Below are positions 25,721 through 34,577 of a DNA stretch of 64,000 nucleotides, one piece after another. Position 1 is the first letter of the stretch. Each line of letters opens with the position of its first letter. A program made the position numbers and the translations under genes. The notes under the pieces were generated by a model. The model was given only the letters and a program-made list of their open reading frames with translations, was not told where the DNA came from and ran no database searches. The stretch lies in assembly GCA_903907985.1 (NCBI GenBank), contig CAIVQG010000026.1, forward strand, positions 1 to 64,000, given 5' to 3'. The DNA is from an uncultured delta proteobacterium. GTDB lineage: Bacteria > Desulfobacterota > Syntrophia > Syntrophales > Smithellaceae.

Positions 25721-26722
25721 ATGATAAATGTAAAAACAAGAAGTATTTCTCCAGAGTTGCCGGGAACCGATAAAAAACTGGGTCCGGTTTTTCATGATGA
25801 AAAATGGATAGCATACCGGAAAAAATGGGATGAATATCCTGCTTATGGAATTGTAGATAAAGTCCCCCTGCAGATTGATCTGTTTGCAGTTGATATATGC
25901 AATCTGAAATGCCCCATGTGCCCGAGGCAGGTTTTCATTCCCGGTAAGGGATATATGGATTTTAGTTTTGTTAAGGCAGTAATAGATCAGGCGACGGAGC
26001 ATGGTTTGTGTGCTTTGAACTTTGCTGGTTTAGGAGAACCAACGTTGTATCCTGAACTTTTTGCAGTAATTAGATATGCAAAAGAAAAAGGTGTTGTCGA
26101 TGTAAATATGCACACGAACGGTACCAGACTGGGCACGGCATTTAATAAGAATCTCATTGAATCAGGTCTGGACAGGCTCATTATCTCACTCGATAGTGCC
26201 GATAAAGAGCGCTACGAAAGAATCAGGGTGGGTGCCAAATTTGAAAAGGTCTATGCGGCAGTTGAAGATTTAATAAAGCAGCGCAACGAGCATCCCCAAA
26301 CCAGACTGCATATTAAAGCAAATTTTATTGAAATGGATGAAAGCGATCCCACGGAGAAGAACAAATTCATATCTTACTGGGAGAACAAATTGGATCGCAT
26401 AGCGATTTTGCGATACCTTGATTGTCAATCAGAAGAGGAAGAGCTTTATCATAAAGCAAATTATAATCAGGATGATAATTTCTGCTGTCCGGAATTATGG
26501 CGCCGATTGGTTATATTAAGTGATGGCACAGCAACACTTTGTCCGCGTGATATGAAAAAAAGGTATGTCATTGGTGATATCGACAAACAAACGGTTTCCG
26601 AGATCTGGGAAGGTGTGATGATGCAAAAAGCAAGAGACCTTCACCGGAATGGCCGTTTTAAAGAATTGGATTTATGTAAAGATTGTCCGGATTCTTATGA
26701 AAAGAAAAGTGTTGTAGAATGA
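25721..26722 (+). CDS. Radical SAM/SPASM protein 1
   Basis: The 333-residue protein has Cys60, Cys64 and Cys67 in DICNLKCPMCPR, the CxxxCxxC site of a [4Fe-4S] cluster that cleaves SAM. AGLGEPTLYPEL is the G-G-E-P-like motif and HTNGTRL the next barrel strand. The C-terminal part has clustered Cys (FCCPELWRR, TLCPRDMKK, LCKDCPDS) as in SPASM/twitch auxiliary clusters. It overlaps the next radical SAM gene by four bases (ATGA). Such enzymes modify peptides or sugars, for example by dehydrogenation, epimerisation or methylthiolation. The substrate here is unknown. Confidence 0.8.
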   Translation: MINVKTRSISPELPGTDKKLGPVFHDEKWIAYRKKWDEYPAYGIVDKVPLQIDLFAVDICNLKCPMCPRQVFIPGKGYMDFSFVKAVIDQATEHGLCALNFAGLGEPTLYPELFAVIRYAKEKGVVDVNMHTNGTRLGTAFNKNLIESGLDRLIISLDSADKERYERIRVGAKFEKVYAAVEDLIKQRNEHPQTRLHIKANFIEMDESDPTEKNKFISYWENKLDRIAILRYLDCQSEEEELYHKANYNQDDNFCCPELWRRLVILSDGTATLCPRDMKKRYVIGDIDKQTVSEIWEGVMMQKARDLHRNGRFKELDLCKDCPDSYEKKSVVE

Positions 26723-27729
26723 AGATCAAGAAGAACTGGGAAATCAAGGCTTCTCTTTTAACAAAAGCTCGTAATCTTTATAGGAAGGGTGGTTTAAACC
26801 CCGCATTTTATCTTTATAGATATCGCTTTAGTGCACTGGCTGACAAATTCAAGATAGGGAAATATCCTCTGGACGTAATTGCGGAAACCTCAAATATTTG
26901 TAACCTGCGCTGTACGATGTGTTTTCAGAGTGATGAAGCATTGCCTGTTTTGAAGACCACAAAAGTTTCACTAATGGCAATGGATACTTTTAAAAAAATT
27001 GCCGATGAGTGTGCAAGTTATAAAATTCCCGCCCTAAAACTGAACTGGCGGGGAGAGCCCATGTTAAATAAGAACTTTACTGAAATGTTGAGATATGCCA
27101 AAGGCAAAGGCATTTTGGAGGTTACTTCTTTAACCAATGGAACATTGATGAATGAAAATATCTGCCGGGAAATTGTAGCGGCAAAGATGGACCAGCTTGT
27201 TATTTCGATTGATGGATTTACCAAAGAAACATACGAAAAAATCAGGGTTGGCGCCGATTATGATGAAGTAATTAACAATATAAATAACTTGATAGGTATA
27301 AGGGGAAAATCAAGAAAACCCTTTATCCGATTGCAATATACAGAATCTGAAATTAATAAACACGAAACTTCCTCATTTTATCAGTATTGGAACAAGAAGG
27401 TTGACGAAATTACAGTTTCCTACTGCCAGGATTTCGGCTCTCTCGGGAAAAATAATCCTGATGAAGTGCCAATTCATTCATTCTTTTGTCAACAGCCTTT
27501 TCAACGCTTAGTTATTATGGCAGACGGCACAGTAACTGTGTGTGCAACTGATGTAATGGGGGACATCTCTATCGGGAATATTTATGAAGATAGCCTGGAG
27601 CATCTCTGGAATGGTTCTAAAATAAACAAGTTACGAGAACAGCATAAATCCGGTAGATATTACGAAAATTCAATGTGCCGAATATGTGCACATAATCGTT
27701 TCAATGCAAACAAGCAAGCTGGTCGTTAG
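26719..27729 (+). CDS. Radical SAM/SPASM protein 2
   Basis: The 336-residue protein carries Cys61, Cys65 and Cys68 in NICNLRCTMCFQ, preceded by about 50 basic residues with an amphipathic character. NWRGEPMLNKNF replaces the G-G-E-P motif, and LTNGTLMNE follows. FFCQQPFQRLVIMADGTVTVCATD and MCRICAHNRF are the SPASM Cys. It is a paralogue of the preceding protein: both share the sequence plan through IRVGA. Two SPASM enzymes in tandem within a nonulosonate operon is unusual. Partnering as one enzyme pair is inference. Confidence 0.8.
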   Translation: MKIKKNWEIKASLLTKARNLYRKGGLNPAFYLYRYRFSALADKFKIGKYPLDVIAETSNICNLRCTMCFQSDEALPVLKTTKVSLMAMDTFKKIADECASYKIPALKLNWRGEPMLNKNFTEMLRYAKGKGILEVTSLTNGTLMNENICREIVAAKMDQLVISIDGFTKETYEKIRVGADYDEVINNINNLIGIRGKSRKPFIRLQYTESEINKHETSSFYQYWNKKVDEITVSYCQDFGSLGKNNPDEVPIHSFFCQQPFQRLVIMADGTVTVCATDVMGDISIGNIYEDSLEHLWNGSKINKLREQHKSGRYYENSMCRICAHNRFNANKQAGR

Positions 27730-27757
27730 TTTTATACATTATTGGCAGGTGTGGTAA

Positions 27758-29605
27758 TTGATAAATAATAGTGTCCGTATTTTAAATACGGAATACAGAT
27801 ATATTTTTCTTGTTCAAAATCGTGATTATTGGAATGCATGTCCATTTGAATATGATCTTGAAAAAGACCTTGTATTATCTTTTGATTTTGCCGTTGTTAA
27901 TTTGGTCAAGTCTAAGGGAGGAGAAGCGCAGTACATTGATCATATCGTCAGTAGCGAAATAATGGAAAGCTACAATTACAAGACATATGATTTCTTCGCT
28001 CATTGGCATTATAATGCAAACAAAGAGGATATTTTTAGTTATAAAGGAATCGAAGTAGGAAGTGCTTTTAGGATAGAGATATGGAACGACCTTACATTTT
28101 ACGTACGAATATTCATAAATGTACATGAATTATTAAAAAGCATTAAATATGAGAGAATTTATGCTGGGATTGATGATCCCGTCGTCAATGATGTTCTTGA
28201 ATTTCTCAAGATTGCTAACACCAAATGGCCGAAAAAGAATAATAAAGGTTCATCTGAATATTATTTCCCGATTTTTAAATGGATGGACGACGCCCTTCAT
28301 CCATCTGATATCAAGTACAAGGCGAGAATATTTATTCTTAGAGTATTGAATAAAATATTCAGCCTTATAAGAAAACTGTTCTGCAAGATAAATGACAAAA
28401 AGTATGTGTATGTTGAGTGGTATCATCCGACTAAGGACATTATCTCCGCTCTGAAAAGGTCAAATGCTGTCAATACAGTGCAGAGTGATTTTAGCGGTAT
28501 AAATAGTATAAAAGACTTATTTAACGGACTAAATCTTCCTATACCTGTTTCTCTAAATGCTGATTGTAGTGATATTGCAACACAAGAAATAATAAAGAGA
28601 TTTAATGAAGAAAAATGTGCAACTTTATTTATTGATGAAACAGATATAAGTAATGAGCTTCATAAGTTAATTATTAAAAGAATTTCACCTCTTGTAGCTA
28701 AATCGTTTAAAATAGTTGATGCCATAATAAAGTTTTTTAACGATAAAAGGCTCTGTCTTATGATTACAATGGCCAGCATTGGAGTAGTAAATCGATTAAT
28801 GATTAACTACTGCAATAAAAACAATGTTACCGTTTATATGATCATTAATGGATGGCTGGGAAATTCCTTTCTTGATGAGGCTAAATCAGGCGGCACCTGG
28901 ATCAATTCATATAGCGACGCGATAAAAAAGAACTATTTTATGGGTATGGATAATATAGTTTGCCTCGGAGACCCACGTATGGACAAATTTGCAATGTCTA
29001 TCGTAGTAAGAAAAATAGATTATAACAAGCCAACTATCGGGATAGGCGCGTCAGGATTTACTAATGTTGATTTGAACTGTTATCTTGCAATTGAATTTGA
29101 ATTTTTGAATGATGTGATGAATGCATTCAGGAAACTGAAGGAAATGGGCAGAGAGATGAATATTATAATAAAAATTCGTCAAAACGGCTACATTGAACAA
29201 TACGAGAAATTTCTTCAGGAGTACTACCCGGATATGTCAGTGAGCCTTTTTGATTCTATACCGATAAATCAGATTTATGAAAGAGTTGATTTTTTCATAT
29301 CCATTTATTCACAAAGTCTTTTTGAAGCTTCATGTCTGGGAATACCAGTTTTGTACTATAAAAATGATACACAGTATTTTCAACCTCCGTTCGATGGTGA
29401 ATCCGAAATCGTCACGGGATTTACACCGGATGATCTTATAAGCAAGATAGAAGCCTTTTATAACCGTGATGCAATCTATGACTCGTTTAAAGAGAAAAAA
29501 ATAATGGGAAAATATATTGGCCCTTTGGATGGACAAAATCTAAAACGTAACATGGATTTCATTTATTCTTTGATGCCTGACGATCATGTTAAGACTGCTC
29601 ATTAA
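27758..29605 (+). CDS. Large uncharacterised protein, possible GT-B or CDP-glycerol-transferase-like fold
   Basis: I do not recognise this 615-residue protein by family. It starts at TTG 27758 behind AGGTGTGG. There is no signal peptide and no convincing membrane helix. The C-terminal third reads like the end of a GT-B transferase: PTIGIGASGFTN, MNIIIKIRQNGYIEQYEKFL, NQIYERVDFFISIYSQSLFEASCLGIPVLYY. That last segment resembles the donor-site region of CDP-glycerol and sialyl-type transferases. Lying just after the CMP-nonulosonate genes and before the flippase, it is the best candidate for the pseudaminyltransferase. Base composition is very A/T-rich. Confidence 0.5.
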   Translation: MINNSVRILNTEYRYIFLVQNRDYWNACPFEYDLEKDLVLSFDFAVVNLVKSKGGEAQYIDHIVSSEIMESYNYKTYDFFAHWHYNANKEDIFSYKGIEVGSAFRIEIWNDLTFYVRIFINVHELLKSIKYERIYAGIDDPVVNDVLEFLKIANTKWPKKNNKGSSEYYFPIFKWMDDALHPSDIKYKARIFILRVLNKIFSLIRKLFCKINDKKYVYVEWYHPTKDIISALKRSNAVNTVQSDFSGINSIKDLFNGLNLPIPVSLNADCSDIATQEIIKRFNEEKCATLFIDETDISNELHKLIIKRISPLVAKSFKIVDAIIKFFNDKRLCLMITMASIGVVNRLMINYCNKNNVTVYMIINGWLGNSFLDEAKSGGTWINSYSDAIKKNYFMGMDNIVCLGDPRMDKFAMSIVVRKIDYNKPTIGIGASGFTNVDLNCYLAIEFEFLNDVMNAFRKLKEMGREMNIIIKIRQNGYIEQYEKFLQEYYPDMSVSLFDSIPINQIYERVDFFISIYSQSLFEASCLGIPVLYYKNDTQYFQPPFDGESEIVTGFTPDDLISKIEAFYNRDAIYDSFKEKKIMGKYIGPLDGQNLKRNMDFIYSLMPDDHVKTAH

Positions 29606-29712
29606 AGTTTCTTGTTTTACCGCTGGTAGTTTTCTGTCGTTTTAACCTGTTGATTTTTTCCTGGTTCACGGAATTTTTCGGGGACCAACCACTCGGGAAT
29701 CTTAAACAAAAC

Positions 29713-31269
29713 ATGTCTGAAGTAAAAAATAATAATTCTGAAGATTCTTTTAAAAAAAGATATTCTTTTAAATTGATAACTAATATTATTGGATTAGGTA
29801 TCGGCTTAATAACGCAATCTATCGTTCCCCGGGCATTAGGTCCTGCTTCATATGGGAACTTTTCTTTTCTTACCAGCTTCTTCTGGTCTGTTGCCGGTTT
29901 TTTAAACTTCAATTCATCCACTTTTTTTTATACAAAGTTGTCACAGAAGCAAGATGATAAAACATTAGTGGGATTTTATTTTTATTTTGTCTTAATCATT
30001 GGTTTATTTCTGGGAGTGATTTTAGCTTTCCCGGTAGTGCTTGGTTATAATGAAATTATATGGCCGGAACAGAAATTTATTTTTGTGATTCTTGGTGCCA
30101 TCTGGGCGTATATGTCATTTTATGTGATGATTTTAGTAGACATGTCCGATGCGTATGGTTTGACTGTTAAATCTGAAAAGGTCAATACAGTCCTGAAAAT
30201 TGTTGGTTTAACCATAATTTTAATAATGTTCTGGAAAAATTGGTTTTCCCTTCTTAATTATTTTTTGTATCACCTATTAATTTTGGCACTTTCGATAAGT
30301 GCGTTAATTTATATTATTTTTAAAAATAAAAAATCTCTTTCTCCTTTCTGGCGATTGGATAATGCACAGGTTAAAAAATATGCGAAAGATTTTTCGAAGT
30401 TTTGTGCTCCATTGATAGTATTTACATTTTTGGGAGTTGTTGCCCAGATATTAGAGAGATGGTTTTTGCAGACCTTTTCCGGCAGTGTTAAACAGGGCTT
30501 CTTCGCATTGTCTTCTCAAGTTGCCAGTATTTCTTTTCTATTCACTTCAGCAGTAATGCCGCTTGTTTTACGGGATCAAGCCATCTCTTTTGGAAACAAG
30601 GATTTAGAAAGGTCGCAAAAAATTTTTAAACGTTCAACTTTTACACTTTATTTATTAACGACATTTTTTTGTTGTTTTATTGCTGTTGAGGCAAAAACAG
30701 TCTTGCTTTTTTTTGGCGGTCAGGCCTATTCAGAAGCATTAGTGCCTCTGGCTATTATGTCTTTATATCCTATCCATCAGACTTATGGACAATTGAACGG
30801 CAATTTTTTTTTTGCAACAGAACGCGTAGTAGCATATCGGAATATTGGACTGATTTTTATATTTATAGGTATACCAATAACATTCTTTTTGTTAGGTCCT
30901 GAAAAATATGGTGCTTTGCAGTATGGCGCGACAGGCTTGGCATTAAAAATGGTCGGCCTTCAGATTATAAGCACAAATGTACAGCTTTGGTTTAATGTTA
31001 AATATTTAAAAATATCCTTCAAAGAGTTTTTGGTTAACCAGATTGCCTGTTTTTCAATATGTATGCTTACTGCCCTTGCATGCTCTTATGCCGTTGATGA
31101 AATATTAAAGAGTTTCCATTTTTCTATCCGATTCCTAATTTCGGGGCTTTTCTATTCATCATGTATGCTTGTTTTAATAATAAAAAAACCGAATGTGTTT
31201 TCATTGGAAGAAGAGGATGTTTTAAAAGTACTCAATTACGTTAAAGGGAAATTGGCATTCCAGCGATAA
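29713..31269 (+). CDS. wzx: Wzx-type polysaccharide flippase
   Basis: From ATG 29713 the product has 518 residues and about twelve to fourteen hydrophobic helices, starting with LITNIIGLGIGLITQSIVPRALGPASYGNFSF, the typical opening of the MOP/polysaccharide_synt superfamily (R-x-L-G-P-x-x-Y-G). A TTG at 29650 would add 21 residues; neither has a good ribosome site, so the start is uncertain. It moves lipid-linked repeat units to the periplasm for Wzy. It is the only flippase gene in the window. The next gene starts on its last base. Confidence 0.85.
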   Translation: MSEVKNNNSEDSFKKRYSFKLITNIIGLGIGLITQSIVPRALGPASYGNFSFLTSFFWSVAGFLNFNSSTFFYTKLSQKQDDKTLVGFYFYFVLIIGLFLGVILAFPVVLGYNEIIWPEQKFIFVILGAIWAYMSFYVMILVDMSDAYGLTVKSEKVNTVLKIVGLTIILIMFWKNWFSLLNYFLYHLLILALSISALIYIIFKNKKSLSPFWRLDNAQVKKYAKDFSKFCAPLIVFTFLGVVAQILERWFLQTFSGSVKQGFFALSSQVASISFLFTSAVMPLVLRDQAISFGNKDLERSQKIFKRSTFTLYLLTTFFCCFIAVEAKTVLLFFGGQAYSEALVPLAIMSLYPIHQTYGQLNGNFFFATERVVAYRNIGLIFIFIGIPITFFLLGPEKYGALQYGATGLALKMVGLQIISTNVQLWFNVKYLKISFKEFLVNQIACFSICMLTALACSYAVDEILKSFHFSIRFLISGLFYSSCMLVLIIKKPNVFSLEEEDVLKVLNYVKGKLAFQR

Positions 31270-31964
31270 TGAATTCATTAATTAAATATACATGGATGCA
31301 ATTTAAAGAGTTTATTGTTTCTGCCCGTTTACAGGCAAAAATGGAAAGGAAATATCCAACATGCCTTTTCTATCCGGGCGCGATTGTAGATGATATTTCC
31401 AGACTCGGAAAATACAATGTAATTTTTCAGAAATCAATAATTATTGATTCGGTTATTGGAGACCACACATTTATACAAAAAAATTCACAGGTAATATGTG
31501 CAGAAATAGGAAAGTTCTGTTCTATAGCCGGGGGAGTGAAGATAGGTCTTGGACGACATCCGCTGACTTTTGTAAGTACTCATCCGGCATTTTATTCTGC
31601 AACACAACCGCTTGCCAAAACATTCTGCCAGTCCGACGTTTTTTCCCCTTTCCAGCGCACGTCTATCGGTCATGATGTATGGATCGGAGAAAGCGCCATG
31701 ATCGTTGACGGAATAAAGATAGGTATTGGTGCGGTTGTAGCTGCAGGTGCCGTGGTTACTAAGGATGTGCCTCCTTATGCAATTGTGGCAGGAGTTCCGG
31801 CAAAAATAATAAAATACCGTTTTGACGAAGAGACAAAGAAACAGCTTCTGCAATCAAAGTGGTGGGATATGGACGAGGATGTTCTTCGGAATCATTACAA
31901 GTTGTTTATGAATGCGAAGACATTTGTTACAACAAATATTCTAAATAATAGAGAGGGTCTATAG
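31269..31964 (+). CDS. Hexapeptide-repeat O-acetyltransferase, CatB/WbbJ-like
   Basis: The 231-residue protein has left-handed beta-helix repeats: VIGDHTFIQKNSQVICAEIG, KFCSIAGGVKIGLG, and DVWIGESAMIVDGIKIGIGAVVAAGAVVTKDVPPYAIVAGVPAKI. The catalytic His lies in GRHPLTFVSTHPAFYS. This is the xenobiotic/sugar O-acetyltransferase subgroup (LbH_XAT). It would use acetyl-CoA to acetylate a repeat-unit sugar. It overlaps the flippase and carbamoyltransferase genes by one base each, so the three are translated together. Confidence 0.85.
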   Translation: MNSLIKYTWMQFKEFIVSARLQAKMERKYPTCLFYPGAIVDDISRLGKYNVIFQKSIIIDSVIGDHTFIQKNSQVICAEIGKFCSIAGGVKIGLGRHPLTFVSTHPAFYSATQPLAKTFCQSDVFSPFQRTSIGHDVWIGESAMIVDGIKIGIGAVVAAGAVVTKDVPPYAIVAGVPAKIIKYRFDEETKKQLLQSKWWDMDEDVLRNHYKLFMNAKTFVTTNILNNREGL

Positions 31965-33739
31965 TGAAACGTTGCATATTGAGTATGACAACCAGTGGGC
32001 ATGGCGTCGGCTGTGCTTTGTGCCTGGATGGGAAAATTGTAGCAGCAAATACTTTAGAGAGATTGACCAGAAAAAAGTACGATATAATGTTACCGATATC
32101 GAAAACTGACATGAAGACATTTGGATGGAATTCAAATCCCACGGTTTATCTGGAAAATCTTGATTTGCCTTTCGATTTGATTAATGACTACTCGGATATA
32201 GATTTTAACGATATAGAATCCTTCCATGTCCTTATAAATCATGTGTTGGATGCGGGTGGCGTTGAACTGAAGGATGTTGATGCTGTGACATACAGTTATC
32301 GTCACAACGAAAAAGCAAAGAAATATTTTACTGACAATAATCCAAAAATAAATTTCATTGTTCCGGAGCATCATTATTCCCATGCCTGCCAGGCGTTTCT
32401 TCCATCTTCTTTTGAAGATGCGGCCATTATGATAATCGACGGTCAAGGAGTCCCTCTTAAGCGAGCCGGTTATGATCAGCTTTCCGGATGTTTGGCTTAT
32501 GGCAAGGGTAATTCGATAAAAATACTGAGAGAGTTTTCCGCCAGACAAAGCCTTGGTGGATTATACTCCCAGATAACAAAATTATGTGGTTTTAAGACGA
32601 ACGAAGAATGCAAGACTATGGGGTTGGCATCTTACGGAAAACCCGAATATTACGATATGATAAAAGAGCACATTCATTATAATAAATTAGAATTTAATAT
32701 AAATAATTGGCGCAGTTTATTAAAAAGGGGATTATTACCGGAAAGGCACCTTTATTCTCTTGGAAAGGCACCTTCAATTTTTAGCCAATTTCAAAGTCGC
32801 GGGAAAAACGAGCCAATCGAACAGGAGCATATTAATATTGCATTTGCGGGACAGAAAATTATTGAGGATGTAATGACATATCTTGCCAACTGGTTGTATG
32901 AAAAAACAGGGTCTAAAAATCTTTGTATTGCCGGTGGGGTAGGTCTAAATTGTGTAGCTAATTATAAGGTCTTGGAAAACACAAAATTCGAAAATATCTT
33001 TATTTATCCCAATGCCGGAGATAATGGACTGGCAGTTGGTCAGGCGCTTTATGCTCATAATATAATTGACGGATTTTCAAGAGAATATGTTGCCAAACAT
33101 GATTATCTTGGTAAAGAATATACGTCAGAAGACGTGCTCAAGGCTGTAGATAAATATAGAAATAAAGACGGCATAAAAATAGAAAAATATAATGACATGG
33201 CTGGTCTATACAGCATAATGGCTGGCGCTATTGCTGACGGGAAAATCACGAGTTGGTGGCAAGGGAGAAGTGAATTCGGTCCACGTTCCTTAGGCAACAG
33301 AAGTATATTGGCAGATCCCCGGCGCAAGGATATGCAAGATATCCTGAACTCAAGAGTGAAATTCAGAGAAGGATTCAGGCCGTTTACGCCTTCTGTCCTT
33401 AAAGAACACGCCCATGAATATTTTACTCTCGACATTGATTCACCTTTTATGCTGCTTGCCCCTTATGTCCAGCCTGGTAAAGAAGATGTTGTGCCTGCAA
33501 TAACTCATGTTGATAAAACCGCAAGGGTGCAAACAGTCACAAGAGATGTGAATGAACGGTATTATGATCTAATTAAAGAATTTGAAAAAATAACCGGGAT
33601 TCCGCTGCTCTTGAATACATCTTTTAATGTTGCCGGCGAACCTATTGTTGAGACACCGGAAGATGCAATAAAATGTTTTCTTTCAACTGATATTGATGTT
33701 CTTGGCATTGATTGTTTTATGCTCACTAAAATTAAATGA
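31964..33739 (+). CDS. NodU/CmcH-family O-carbamoyltransferase
   Basis: The 591-residue protein starts at GTG 31964 after GAGAGGG. The N-terminal Kae1-like domain shows TSGHGVGCALCLDGKIVAA and the metal/adenylate site EHHYSHA (135-141) with Asp158 in IDGQG. The C-terminal domain shows WWQGRSEFGPRSLGNRSILADPR, GFRPFTPSVL and LLLNTSFNVAGEPIVETP. These are the signatures of carbamoyltransferases that make a carbamoyl-adenylate from carbamoyl phosphate and ATP and transfer it to a hydroxyl. A sugar of the O-antigen is the likely acceptor, as with 7-O-carbamoyl or NodU decorations. Confidence 0.88.
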   Translation: MKRCILSMTTSGHGVGCALCLDGKIVAANTLERLTRKKYDIMLPISKTDMKTFGWNSNPTVYLENLDLPFDLINDYSDIDFNDIESFHVLINHVLDAGGVELKDVDAVTYSYRHNEKAKKYFTDNNPKINFIVPEHHYSHACQAFLPSSFEDAAIMIIDGQGVPLKRAGYDQLSGCLAYGKGNSIKILREFSARQSLGGLYSQITKLCGFKTNEECKTMGLASYGKPEYYDMIKEHIHYNKLEFNINNWRSLLKRGLLPERHLYSLGKAPSIFSQFQSRGKNEPIEQEHINIAFAGQKIIEDVMTYLANWLYEKTGSKNLCIAGGVGLNCVANYKVLENTKFENIFIYPNAGDNGLAVGQALYAHNIIDGFSREYVAKHDYLGKEYTSEDVLKAVDKYRNKDGIKIEKYNDMAGLYSIMAGAIADGKITSWWQGRSEFGPRSLGNRSILADPRRKDMQDILNSRVKFREGFRPFTPSVLKEHAHEYFTLDIDSPFMLLAPYVQPGKEDVVPAITHVDKTARVQTVTRDVNERYYDLIKEFEKITGIPLLLNTSFNVAGEPIVETPEDAIKCFLSTDIDVLGIDCFMLTKIK

Positions 33740-33748
33740 GGATTATAT

Positions 33749-34564
33749 GTGAATAAAGAGGAGCACTTGAATAATTGGATTCTTAGACAAACTGAATGCA
33801 GTATATTGCAGTTTGATAAATCAATGGCAACTCACTATCCCGAATCTGTTGCATATCTAAAAAATTCTGAAGCATTTTATAAGAGGATTGTTGAGCAAAG
33901 TAATTATCTGGATGCCATTCAGATTATTAATTGGAATGAATATCTTCAGAGTGATTCAACTGTATTAGATTTAGGGGGCGGAGTTGGCTGGTTAAGTGCT
34001 TATCTGTCCAAATATGATAGTGTAAAGACAATATACAATCTGGATACCAGTAAATTTTTTCTGAATGAGATGATGCCTGAAATGATTCAGCTGATGAGCG
34101 GCAGGCCCGAAAAGATTGTTCCTATAGAAGGATTGTTTTACCCGCTGCTTTTTGAAGATAAATCTATTGATGTTGTAGTGGCGTCCTCGTCATTTCACCA
34201 TGCGGATAACCTCGAAAAATTATTAAGGGAAGTAGGTAGAATATTAAAAGACAATGGATTGCTTTTTATTCTCAATGAAACCCCTTATCCATATTTTAAA
34301 TACACAATTTCAATAATCAGGGTCTTCTTATCAATCATGCGTAATACTTTAATTCGAAAATATGAATCTATTTCACCACAGTTATCATCAAGCGGAATCT
34401 TGTACGACCCTTATCTGAATGATAGGGCCTATCCTAAATGGTACTGGGAAAAAGTTATTGAAAGCTCCGGTTTATCCATCATAGAGTCTGTTAACACTGG
34501 CTTGCCGACATTAAAAAATAGTAGCGGAATAGGTCTAATGCATTTTGTCTGTAAAAAAATATAA
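33749..34564 (+). CDS. SAM-dependent methyltransferase, class I
   Basis: The 271-residue protein starts at GTG 33749 (the overlapping ATG at 33747 stops at once). VLDLGGGVGWLSAYLSKY is motif I, YNLDTSKFFLNEM motif II, and VVVASSSFHHADNLEKLLREVGRILKDNGLLFI is the Methyltransf_11 core. LYDPYLNDRAYPKWYWE near the end may be for the substrate. It follows the carbamoyltransferase gene by nine bases. It probably methylates a sugar or cooperates with the adjacent radical SAM protein; the substrate is not known. Confidence 0.75.
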   Translation: MNKEEHLNNWILRQTECSILQFDKSMATHYPESVAYLKNSEAFYKRIVEQSNYLDAIQIINWNEYLQSDSTVLDLGGGVGWLSAYLSKYDSVKTIYNLDTSKFFLNEMMPEMIQLMSGRPEKIVPIEGLFYPLLFEDKSIDVVVASSSFHHADNLEKLLREVGRILKDNGLLFILNETPYPYFKYTISIIRVFLSIMRNTLIRKYESISPQLSSSGILYDPYLNDRAYPKWYWEKVIESSGLSIIESVNTGLPTLKNSSGIGLMHFVCKKI

Positions 34565-34577
34565 TGGTAATTATTGC

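Noticed and set aside
32132..32548. Minus-strand 138-residue reading frame opposite the carbamoyltransferase gene
   Set aside because: It is antisense to the catalytic N-terminal domain of a well-supported gene and shows no domain.
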